A DNA stretch of 64,000 nt from DASQFI01 sp963780895 (GTDB taxonomy: Bacteria > Acidobacteriota > Vicinamibacteria > Vicinamibacterales > SCN-69-37): NCBI GenBank assembly GCA_963780895.1, contig CAWAEG010000011.1, positions 124,001 through 188,000 on the forward strand. Direction: 5' to 3'. Each line of letters starts with the position of its first letter. Within the stretch, counting starts at the first letter, position 1. The notes beneath the pieces were generated by a model. The model made no database searches. It was given only the letters and a program-made list of their open reading frames with translations, and was not told the origin of the DNA. Shown piece after piece: positions 17,956 through 26,748 of this stretch. The translations under genes were made by a program, and so were the position numbers.

Positions 17956-18426
17956 TCAGCCGGTTCTGCGGGTTGCGCGGGTCGGCCGCCGGGTGACCTG
18001 CGCCAGCGTCGCGATCTGCTGATTGACGTCTGCCAGGGTCGTGCCGTCCAGAATCGTCGCGGTCGCGTCGCGGACGCGTTTCATCGCGAGCCGGATCCCG
18101 CACCCGGTTTCATCCGGGCAGTCGTCGCAGCGGCGATAGGCCGTGGCGCTCACGCACGCGATTGGGGCCAGCGGGCCGTCGAGAATCCGGACGATTTCGC
18201 CCAGGCTGATTTCCTGCGGCGGGCGGGCGAGGAGGTACCCGCCGAGCTTGCCACGCCGGCTGGTGAGCACGCCGTGCCGGTTCAGCTCGAGCAGGATGTG
18301 TTCGAGGAACTTCCTGGGGATTTGCTCGCGCCTGGCGATGTCGGCGACGAGCACGGGCGCGCGCTCGCGCTCGCGGGCGAGGAGAAGTGCCGCCTTGAGG
18401 CCGTACTTCGATCGCCTGGTGAGCAC
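17956..18426 (-). CDS. Rrf2 family transcriptional regulator
   Basis: 156 residues from a GTG. The N-terminal winged helix begins MLTRRSKYGLKAALLLARER and the recognition region is IARREQIPRKFLEHILLELN, followed by the wing LTSRRGKLGGYLLARPP. A cysteine-rich loop, CVSATAYRRCDDCPDETGC, could bind an Fe-S cluster, as in IscR/NsrR-type members, but the spacing differs from classical IscR. It stands directly upstream of the sulfate transporter on the same strand, so a role in sulfur or cysteine control is likely. A TTGACA hexamer lies about 25 bases upstream of the start. Confidence 0.88.
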   Translation of the reverse strand: MLTRRSKYGLKAALLLARERERAPVLVADIARREQIPRKFLEHILLELNRHGVLTSRRGKLGGYLLARPPQEISLGEIVRILDGPLAPIACVSATAYRRCDDCPDETGCGIRLAMKRVRDATATILDGTTLADVNQQIATLAQVTRRPTRATRRTG

Positions 18427-18525
18427 GATTTACCCTATCATTCGTGTCAAGTATTGAGTCCGCTCTGGGTGCCCGGAAGGTGTGGCGGCGGCTTTGATTG
18501 ACCCGGCGATCGGTCGGCATCGAGG

Positions 18526-18954
18526 TCAGGCGCGCTCGTACGGACCGAAGAACATCTCCCGCAACCCGAACACCATTGCGACGTAGAGGTAACCGAGAGC
18601 CAGGCTGGCAATGGCGGCCACCACGAAGAACGTGACTGCCACACCTGGCGGCGCGCCGCGCATCGCGAGCACGATCGAGAAGGCGAGCACCGCGACGATC
18701 ATCCAGAGCGGCGCGAACAGTGCCCGTCGCCGAATCTCTTCTTCGGGCCGGTTGCTGATCCATACCGTCGCCCAAAGCGCGATCGGCGCGTACGGCGGGC
18801 CGCCGTGGAGGAGCGATATCAGGAGGATCTGGATGACCTTGTCGAGCGGCGTGCCCGTTCGCACGAACCCGATGCCGTGCACGACGAGCGCGACGGCAGC
18901 CGGCAGCACGATCGGCAGCCAGACGGACAGACGATAGAACGATTGCACGGTCAT
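18526..18954 (-). CDS. Small integral membrane protein of unknown function
   Basis: 142 residues with four predicted membrane helices (around 10-32, 42-64, 80-100 and 105-128) and a charged end MFFGPYERA. It begins MTVQSFYRLSVWLPIVLPAA. I do not recognise a family. It is separated from the Rrf2 gene by about 100 bases without a clear promoter. The hydrophobic pattern and third-position G/C use support a real gene. Confidence 0.6.
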   Translation of the reverse strand: MTVQSFYRLSVWLPIVLPAAVALVVHGIGFVRTGTPLDKVIQILLISLLHGGPPYAPIALWATVWISNRPEEEIRRRALFAPLWMIVAVLAFSIVLAMRGAPPGVAVTFFVVAAIASLALGYLYVAMVFGLREMFFGPYERA

Positions 18955-18980
18955 TGCAGGCGGGATGAAGTGTACGGCGC

Positions 18981-19105
18981 GTGAGCGAAGGTTGGAAGTT
19001 GGAGACGGTCCACCTTCGCGCCTGCGGCGCTACGGCGGACAACCTTCGCCGTTGGCTTGCCAACCGTAGCTCACGCTTCCGTTGGCAAGCGTGAGCGAAG
19101 GTTGG
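18981..19105. repeat. Nested palindromic repeat next to the tRNA gene
   Basis: The string GTGAGCGAAGGTTGG occurs at 18981-18995 and again at 19091-19105. Between them are a perfect GTTGGC/GCCAAC hairpin (19051-19064), a 9-bp inverted repeat CTCACGCTT/AAGCGTGAG (19070-19078 and 19087-19095) and CAACCTTCGC (19040-19049), which pairs with the right-hand copy. The element ends two bases before the tRNA 3' end. Confidence 0.75.
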
Positions 19106-19107
19106 TT

Positions 19108-19180
19108 TGGGCCCCCCAGGATTCGAACCTGGGACCAACCGGTTATGAGCCGGCAGCTCTAACCGCTGAGCTAGGGGCCC
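19108..19180 (-). tRNA. tRNA with CAT anticodon, probably tRNA-Ile2 (lysidine type), otherwise tRNA-Met
   Basis: A full cloverleaf can be drawn: acceptor GGGCCCC/GGGGCCC, D-arm GCTC/GAGC with the short loop AGCGGTTA, anticodon stem GCCGG/CCGGT with loop CTCATAA (anticodon at 19147-19145), T-arm CCAGG/CCTGG with loop TTCGAAT, and discriminator A. CCA is not encoded. The acceptor has C4-G69, C5-G68 and C6-G67, the pairs TilS uses to pick tRNA-Ile2 in E. coli, and the body resembles E. coli ileX more than elongator metT. The tRNA call is firm; the amino-acid identity is inferred. Confidence 0.93.
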
Positions 19181-19203
19181 GAAGGGAGTGAAAAGCACGG
19201 GTT

Positions 19204-19259
19204 AACTTAGAACTTCGAACTTAAAACTTCGAACTTAAAACTCCGAACTTCGAACCTAG
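19204..19259. repeat. Eight tandem AACTTMG-type heptamers
   Basis: Eight consecutive heptamers in perfect phase, all AACYYNR (AACTTAG, AACTTCG, AACTTAA and so on). The reverse complement of the repeat at 41320-41354 gives the same unit. It lies between the tRNA and the 3' end of the kinase gene. Confidence 0.85.
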
Positions 19260-19287
19260 GATATCAGTCGCGTCGGAAGTTTGCGGA

Positions 19288-22200
19288 TCAGCGGCCGATC
19301 TTCTTCCGCGCCTCGGCAACCCAGCCGCGCTCGAGATCGCCGTCGCCCCAGAGGTCCACGAAGCGCGTGTACTGCGCGGTCGCGCGCGTGGTGTCACCGC
19401 GGCGATCGTAGATTTGTCCCAACAGGTAGAAGCTGCGCGCCCAGGCCTCGAGCGCGAAGACGCGTTCGTACGCGGACTGCAGGCGCTCGAGCAGTTGCGC
19501 CGCATCGGCGTCGCGGCCGGCCTTGAGGTTGGCGACGGCCGCGTCGAACCAGGGATCGCCATGTGAAGGCTGCGGGCCAGCCGGAGGCCCTCCGAGCGGC
19601 TGCGCGTGCGGCGGCAGCGCCTGCTGAGCCTTCATCAGCTCGGCCGCGGCCGCAGCCGCGTCGCCCGATTGAAGCGCAATGGCGCCGCGCGCCCACGATA
19701 CCCGTCGCGTCTCCCGCTCGCTCGGGAGGATCTTCACGCGCGACTCGAGCAGCGCGAGCGTCTTCTCCGACTCGGCCTTGCGGCCAACGGCGGCCTGGGC
19801 GACCGCCAGAAGGTGCAGGGTCTCGAACTCCTGCTCGCGATCGCGGGCGTCAGGAAGGGCGAGTTCGACCTCGGCCAGCGCGAGCGCGGGCCTGCCCTGG
19901 CGAAGCAGCAGGAGAGCCTGGCGGTTGCGCGTGGTTGCCCGCTGACTCGCGCCAACCCCTGACACGCGAACTGCGCGATTCCACAACTCGTGCCCAGCCT
20001 GACCTCGGCCGTGAGCGAACGCCGCCTGTCCCGCACTCATCAGCCCCAGATACTGCTGAAACGGACTTGTGGATTTCCCCAGCTCGGCAATCGAGGCTTC
20101 AGCGTCCCTCCATCGATCCTGCAGCAGGGCGACGTTGACGAGCCCGAACTGACCGCCGCGGTCGAGGGGTGCCAGGGCCACCGTCTTCGCGTACGCCGCG
20201 TTCGCTTCGTCGAGACGTCCGTCGGCAATGAAGGTCGAGCCGTGGAAGCGGTGACCGGCGGCGCTGTCGGGGTACCGGCGCACGAACTCATCGGCGAGAT
20301 CACGTGCGCGCCGGACGTCGTTGCTGCTGATGAGCCCGATGGTCAGGTTTTCGTAACTCGTAGGATTGGACGTGCCGCGCCGCACGAGCTCTTCGTACTG
20401 CTCGACGCCCTCGGCGAACCGCTCGAGCAGGATCAGATGCAACCCCAGATTGTGGCGTGAGGCGTGATGCTCGGGATGCCGCGCGAGGCCCTGTTGATAG
20501 GCCTCGATGCTCCGTTGCCGAGTCTCCGGCCGCAGCCCGTAGTAGTAGCCCTCGATGTAGTAGCGTTCCCGGGTCGTGAGGCGGCTCGAGAGATCCAGTG
20601 CGCGCCTGGCGTAGTCGTTGCCGATGGCGAGGCCCAGGTTGTTGGAGACGACGGCGAGCTTCGCGAACGCCATGGCAAAGGTCGGGTCGATCTCGATCGC
20701 CTTTTCGAGCAGCGGCGCGGCCTGCGCCCACAGCCCGCGCTCGTGGAAGTTGATGGCCTCGGCGTAGTACCGGTACGCCTCGATCGACGACGTCGTGATC
20801 TCGGTGACGCCGCGATCCAGGCTCGCGTCGGCTGGCGCTTCGCCCGGACGCTTCAGCAGGGAACCGCCGCTGCCGGCCCGGGTTGCGGTGAGGGCCGACT
20901 TGAAGCGGCGCGTCAGCTCGTCGACGAGCGCGAACACGCCGGACTCGCCGGGCCCCTCGACGCGCTCGGCGGTCACGATGCGGCCCGTCCGCGCGTCCTG
21001 CAGACGCGCGTTGATGCGCATCGCGCCCCCCGACTTGACGTAGCTGCCGACCAGCACGTGGTCCACGGCGGCCCGGGTGGCGATCTGCTGCACGACGTCC
21101 GCCGAGATCGCGCGGTCGTCAACCCGCTTGAGCTCCTCCAGAATCTGCACGAGCCGGTCCGTACCGAGCACTTCGATCTCGGTGGACTGCGACAGGTCGT
21201 TCACCATCATGTCGGTGAGTCCGGTCCGCATCCAGTCGAGCGAGGCATCGCCCGTGTTGTTCTCGAAGTACAAGACCGCCACTGCCGGCTTTCCGGAGGG
21301 GCTCGCCGCGGGTGCTGAACGGCGTGATGCCCACCACACGACCGAACCGACGACGGCACTCAACACGAGGACACCGGCAAGAATCCGCGTGCGGCCGCCA
21401 GCGACCGGGCGCACCCGTGTGCCCGGCGCGGGCGGTGCGGTGGCGACCGTGCCGCTCTGCGTGGACTCGAGCCGGCGTCGCGCCGCGCGCAGATCGATGA
21501 CGAGATCCTTCATGCCCTGAAAGCGCTCGTCAATGTTCTTGGCGGTGCACTTGCCGATGATCCGCTGCATCTCGGCCGTCGTCTCCGCCGGCGTGCCCGC
21601 CATGGCCGGCAGCGGCGGCACGGGCTGCGTCAGGACCGCCTGGAGTGTGTCGAGGTGCGACTGCCCCTGATACGCGGGTCGCCCCGTGACCAGCTCGTAG
21701 AGCGTCACGCCCAGCGCAAAGACGTCCGTACGGTGATCGACGTGGGCGCCGCGCGCCTGCTCCGGCGACATGTAGGCGGCCGTTCCGAGGATCACTCCCG
21801 CGTCGGTGTGCCCGACATGCGCGCTAGCGGTGGCCGCCTCGTGGCTGACCGGTTCGACGAGCTTCGCCAGGCCGAAGTCGATGATCTTCGCGTGGCCCTC
21901 GTCGGTGACCATGACGTTGGCCGGCTTCAGGTCGCGATGGATGATGGCCTTCTCGTGCGCGCGGGCGAGGCCCTCGGCGATTTCGATCGCAAGCTCCAGG
22001 GCCCGCGCCGGCAACAGCGCGCCGCTCCGAAGCACGTCGCTCAGTTTTGCGCCGCGAATCAGCTCCATCGCGATGAACGTCACGCCGTCGGCCTCGCCGA
22101 CCTCGTGAATGACCGCGATGTGGGGGTGCTCGAGGGCCGAGGCGGCGCGCGCCTCCCGCAGCAGGCGCGCGCGGCGGACGGCGTCGTGGACGAGATCGTC

Positions 22201-22323
22201 GGGCAGGACTTTGAGCGCGACTTCCCGGCCGAGATTCAGGTCCATGGCGCGATAGACGACGCCCATGCCGCCACGGCTGATCTCGTCGAGGATCTGGTAG
22301 TGCGAGAGAGTCGTCCCGATCAT
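19288..22323 (-). CDS. Membrane-bound Ser/Thr protein kinase with periplasmic TPR domain
   Basis: 1011 residues from ATG 22323 (MIGTTLSHYQILDEISRGGM). The cytoplasmic Hanks-type kinase (about 8-280) looks active: glycine loop RGGMGVVY, lysine in VALKVLP, catalytic loop HRDLKPANV, DFG in IIDFGLAKL and GTAAYMSPEQARG. One membrane helix near 315-335 (ILAGVLVLSAVVGSVVWWA) is followed by a domain starting KPAVAVLYFENNTGDASLDW, common in acidobacterial kinases, and about nine TPR units to the end. It probably senses through the outer part and phosphorylates cytoplasmic targets. It is alone in its transcription unit and divergent from the toxin-antitoxin pair. Confidence 0.92.
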   Translation of the reverse strand: MIGTTLSHYQILDEISRGGMGVVYRAMDLNLGREVALKVLPDDLVHDAVRRARLLREARAASALEHPHIAVIHEVGEADGVTFIAMELIRGAKLSDVLRSGALLPARALELAIEIAEGLARAHEKAIIHRDLKPANVMVTDEGHAKIIDFGLAKLVEPVSHEAATASAHVGHTDAGVILGTAAYMSPEQARGAHVDHRTDVFALGVTLYELVTGRPAYQGQSHLDTLQAVLTQPVPPLPAMAGTPAETTAEMQRIIGKCTAKNIDERFQGMKDLVIDLRAARRRLESTQSGTVATAPPAPGTRVRPVAGGRTRILAGVLVLSAVVGSVVWWASRRSAPAASPSGKPAVAVLYFENNTGDASLDWMRTGLTDMMVNDLSQSTEIEVLGTDRLVQILEELKRVDDRAISADVVQQIATRAAVDHVLVGSYVKSGGAMRINARLQDARTGRIVTAERVEGPGESGVFALVDELTRRFKSALTATRAGSGGSLLKRPGEAPADASLDRGVTEITTSSIEAYRYYAEAINFHERGLWAQAAPLLEKAIEIDPTFAMAFAKLAVVSNNLGLAIGNDYARRALDLSSRLTTRERYYIEGYYYGLRPETRQRSIEAYQQGLARHPEHHASRHNLGLHLILLERFAEGVEQYEELVRRGTSNPTSYENLTIGLISSNDVRRARDLADEFVRRYPDSAAGHRFHGSTFIADGRLDEANAAYAKTVALAPLDRGGQFGLVNVALLQDRWRDAEASIAELGKSTSPFQQYLGLMSAGQAAFAHGRGQAGHELWNRAVRVSGVGASQRATTRNRQALLLLRQGRPALALAEVELALPDARDREQEFETLHLLAVAQAAVGRKAESEKTLALLESRVKILPSERETRRVSWARGAIALQSGDAAAAAAELMKAQQALPPHAQPLGGPPAGPQPSHGDPWFDAAVANLKAGRDADAAQLLERLQSAYERVFALEAWARSFYLLGQIYDRRGDTTRATAQYTRFVDLWGDGDLERGWVAEARKKIGR

Positions 22324-22426
22324 TCGCGCCAGCGAGGGACGATTCTGGGGCAGTTGGCCCTGTCGCGCAAGCACGCAGCCGCGTCACGAATCGTTTCCCG
22401 GCGAAACCACGGTCAAACGGTCACGC

Positions 22427-22455
22427 TTGACTTAGTTTAACAACTTAGCTAGGTT
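22427..22455 (+). promoter_or_regulatory. Candidate promoter/operator of the toxin-antitoxin pair
   Basis: TTGACT (22427-22432) and TAGGTT (22450-22455) are spaced by 17 bases. A direct repeat ACTTAG occurs twice within them, a plausible antitoxin operator. The GTG start at 22462 is about seven bases after the -10 box, so the message may be leaderless. Confidence 0.4.
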
Positions 22456-22461
22456 TGGACG

Positions 22462-22686
22462 GTGACGGTCAACGTCCACGATGCGAAGACGAACCTGTCC
22501 CGGCTTCTGGAGCGCGTCGAGCGCGGAGAAGAGGTCGTGATCTGCCGGGCCGGCAAGCCCGTCGCGCGCCTCGTGCCCGCGCGACGCCCGGGACGCGTGC
22601 TGGGCGGCGACAAAGGCCGCGTGCGCATTGCGCCGGATTTCGACGCGCCCTTGCCCGATGACGTCCAGTCCGACTTCGAGCGGTGA
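22462..22686 (+). CDS. Type II antitoxin, Phd/YefM family
   Basis: 74 residues from a GTG. The N-terminal fold is the Phd/YefM DNA-binding dimer: VNVHDAKTNLSRLLERVERG followed by EEVVICRAGKPVARLVP. The C-terminal part (GKGRVRIAPDF-like DKGRVRIAPDFDAPLPDDV) would be the disordered region that wraps the toxin. It overlaps the PIN toxin gene by four bases, the usual antitoxin-first order. Such antitoxins neutralise the toxin and repress their own promoter. Confidence 0.9.
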   Translation: MTVNVHDAKTNLSRLLERVERGEEVVICRAGKPVARLVPARRPGRVLGGDKGRVRIAPDFDAPLPDDVQSDFER

Positions 22687-23084
22687 AGCTGCTGATCGAC
22701 ACGCAGTGCTGGCTGTGGATGGTCGGCGATCCGGATCGATTGTCCCGGCGGGCGCGCGCCATCGTCTCATCCGACGAGCATGAGCTGTTCCTGTCGTCGG
22801 CCTCGTCGTGGGAAATAGCCATCAAGCATGGCCTCGGCAAGCTGACGCTGCCGGCGCCACCGGTAGAATTCGTCCCCACGCGGATGCAGATCACCCGCGT
22901 GCTGCCACTCGTCGTGACGCATGCCCACGCGTTGCGCGTGGCCGAGCTCCCCAGGCATCATCGTGATCCGTTCGACCGGTTGCTCGTCGCGCAGGCACAG
23001 ATCGAATCGCTCTCGCTTCTGACCGCCGATCGGCAGCTGCGCCCCTACGACGTGTCGATTGTGTGGGCGACGGGGCGGCGGTAG
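22683..23084 (+). CDS. PIN-domain toxin (VapC-like RNase)
   Basis: 133 residues from a GTG that overlaps the antitoxin stop (GTGA). It has the PIN acidic residues: LLIDTQCWLWM (first Asp; the usual Thr-x-x-Leu is changed), SASSWEIAIKHGLGKL (Glu), HHRDPFDRLLVAQA (Asp) and LTADRQLRPYDV (last Asp). These bind Mg2+ and cut RNA, often tRNA. The group is the one usually paired with Phd-type rather than AbrB-type antitoxins. Complete and probably functional. Confidence 0.9.
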   Translation: MKLLIDTQCWLWMVGDPDRLSRRARAIVSSDEHELFLSSASSWEIAIKHGLGKLTLPAPPVEFVPTRMQITRVLPLVVTHAHALRVAELPRHHRDPFDRLLVAQAQIESLSLLTADRQLRPYDVSIVWATGRR

Positions 23085-23101
23085 GGAAGTTCGAACCTCC
23101 C

Positions 23102-24784
<1,683 letters not shown>

Positions 24785-24853
24785 AGCCTGTCTCCTTACA
24801 TAGCCCGAGGGGCCCGCCGGGCCCTCCCGCCGTCGCTCGCGACTGTTGCGCGC

Positions 24854-26623
24854 CTATGCGTTCAGGTCCTCGAGCCGCTTCAAAATCGCCTTTTTCCGTT
24901 CCCAGAGCGTCGCCAGCGCCTGGTCGTTCACCGCCTGCCGCGGGTCCTGGAGCCGGTCGATTTCCTCCTGGATGGCGGACCGTTCGCGGGCATATCGCAG
25001 CCGCCAGAGCGTGGTGACGCAGTCGGCCGCCGACGCCACAGGGGCCTCCGCCCGGGCGGCCCGCTCGAGCAGGGCACGCTCTCCTTCATTTAGACGCTCC
25101 CGGAGCAGAGTCGGCAACACATCGGGCGGCACGTCAACCAGGGTTGCAGCCAGCCGGAACACCGGCGCCCCGACAAGCCCTTCCAAATCGGCCTCTTCCA
25201 GCCTGGCTACAGCCGCCAGCCCTTCGACGGGCCGGTGAACCAGGGCCCAGAGCAGCCCCTGCTCGGCCGGCGTCATCCGGGCCACCGGGGGCACGGCCAC
25301 GGCGGGGGCCTCACGGCGCCGTTCGGCCGCCGCCTTCCGAATCTCATCCCGGATGACCGTCTCTGTGATCCGGGCCTTCATGGCCAGGCGGTCGGCGAAC
25401 TGGTCTCGTGCGGCCGCGTCGGGGATCCCGGCCGCCACCGTCAGCATCTGGTTCAGGAAGGTCCGTCGGGTGTCGGGCCGGCTCAAGTCCAGCCGCCCGG
25501 CGGCACGATCCAGCACAAAATCAAGATACGGACGGGACCCGGTCAGCCGTTCGACGTAAGCGCGGCCCCCCGAGTTCCTGATGTACGTATCGGGATCGCT
25601 GCCCTCCGGGAGCAGCGCGACGTTGACCTGGAACCCTTCGCCCACGAGAAGCTCCGATGAGCGCACGGCGGCGCCCTGCCCCGCCGCATCGGGATCAAAA
25701 CTGAGAACGACTTTCGACGTAAACCGTTTCAGGGTGCGGCCCTGGGCGCTCGTGAGCGCCGTCCCGCACGATGCCACCACCGGCTGAACGCCGGCCTGCC
25801 AGACCTGCGCCAAGTCGAAGTACCCCTCGACCAGCACACAGTAATTGTGCTTCCGTACGGCCCCTTTCGTCACGTTCAACCCGTAGAGCGTCCGGCCCTT
25901 CGTGTAGATGGGCGTTTCGGGCGAATTCAGGTACTTGGGGACCTGGCCCTGGTCGAGCGCCCGGCCGCCAAACGCGACGAGCGCGCCCGTGTCCCGGGCG
26001 ATCGGAATCATGAGCCGGTTCCGGAAGAAATCCGCGATCCGGCCGTCATCCCGCTGCACGATGAGCCGGCTCCTGAGCTGGAGCGGCAGGGGCACTCTCC
26101 GGTCGGCAAACAGGGTATGAAGCGTGTCGCGTCCGCCGGCCGGCGCGTAGCCGTAGCCGAACGTCTGAATCGTCTCCGGCGCCATCCCGCGCGACTCGAG
26201 CTCCCGCCGCGCCCGGGCTCCGCCGGCCGAGGCCAGCTGGTCGCGGTAAAACGCGGCGGCCTCTTCATGGAGCTTCACGATCGCGTCGCGTTCGGCGGCC
26301 GCCTGGCGATCCTCGGCGCTACCCGTAAGCTCCGGTACTGGGATGCCCGCGCGCTGCGCGAGGTAACGGACAGCCTCCGGAAAGGCAATCTTCTGATGCT
26401 GCTCGACGAAGCTGACGACGTCCCCCCCGACGCCGCAGCCGAAGCAGTGGAACACGCCCTTGTCCCGGTTGACCGTGAACGACGGCGTCTTCTCCGTATG
26501 GAACGGACACAATCCCTTCCAGGTCGCGCCGGCTTTCTTCAGCGGCACAACGTCGCCCACGACCGCGACGATGTCGGTCTGGGACTTCAAGTCGTCCAGG
26601 AAGGACTGGGGGAAAAGGGCCAT
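24854..26623 (-). CDS. dnaG: DNA primase DnaG
   Basis: 589 residues. The zinc-binding domain holds CPFHTEKTPSF and HCFGCGVGGD; the catalytic core has GGRALDQGQVPKYLNSPET and the TOPRIM motifs VLVEGYFDLAQV and SFDPDAAGQGAA. The C-terminal DnaB-interacting part is divergent. It makes primers for replication. The ATG at 26623 is clear (MALFPQSFLDDLKSQTDIV). It is followed after about 70 bases by rpoD, so the two are likely co-transcribed. Confidence 0.96.
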   Translation of the reverse strand: MALFPQSFLDDLKSQTDIVAVVGDVVPLKKAGATWKGLCPFHTEKTPSFTVNRDKGVFHCFGCGVGGDVVSFVEQHQKIAFPEAVRYLAQRAGIPVPELTGSAEDRQAAAERDAIVKLHEEAAAFYRDQLASAGGARARRELESRGMAPETIQTFGYGYAPAGGRDTLHTLFADRRVPLPLQLRSRLIVQRDDGRIADFFRNRLMIPIARDTGALVAFGGRALDQGQVPKYLNSPETPIYTKGRTLYGLNVTKGAVRKHNYCVLVEGYFDLAQVWQAGVQPVVASCGTALTSAQGRTLKRFTSKVVLSFDPDAAGQGAAVRSSELLVGEGFQVNVALLPEGSDPDTYIRNSGGRAYVERLTGSRPYLDFVLDRAAGRLDLSRPDTRRTFLNQMLTVAAGIPDAAARDQFADRLAMKARITETVIRDEIRKAAAERRREAPAVAVPPVARMTPAEQGLLWALVHRPVEGLAAVARLEEADLEGLVGAPVFRLAATLVDVPPDVLPTLLRERLNEGERALLERAARAEAPVASAADCVTTLWRLRYARERSAIQEEIDRLQDPRQAVNDQALATLWERKKAILKRLEDLNA

Positions 26624-26639
26624 CGTGAGTCGTGTCTAT

Positions 26640-26741
26640 CTGAAATCTTCAATCTGGAATCTGTAATCTGTCATCGGGCCATCTGGTTATCGGGGAATCT
26701 GGAATCGATCGGGAATCGACGCGATCGGGAATCGGGAAATC
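26640..26741. repeat. Tandem AATCTGK / GGGAATC heptamer region
   Basis: Units AATCTTC, AATCTGG, AATCTGT and AATCTGT run in phase at 26644-26671, then degenerate GGGAATC/ATCGG units continue to about 26741. It fills most of the gap between mutS2 and dnaG. Confidence 0.7.
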
Positions 26742-26748
26742 GGCTCAC

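Noticed and set aside
19204..19259. CRISPR array
   Set aside because: Units are contiguous heptamers without spacers; there are no cas genes.
23086..23101. tRNA T-loop-like GTTCGAACC between the PIN gene and rpoD
   Set aside because: No other arm of a cloverleaf can be folded around it.
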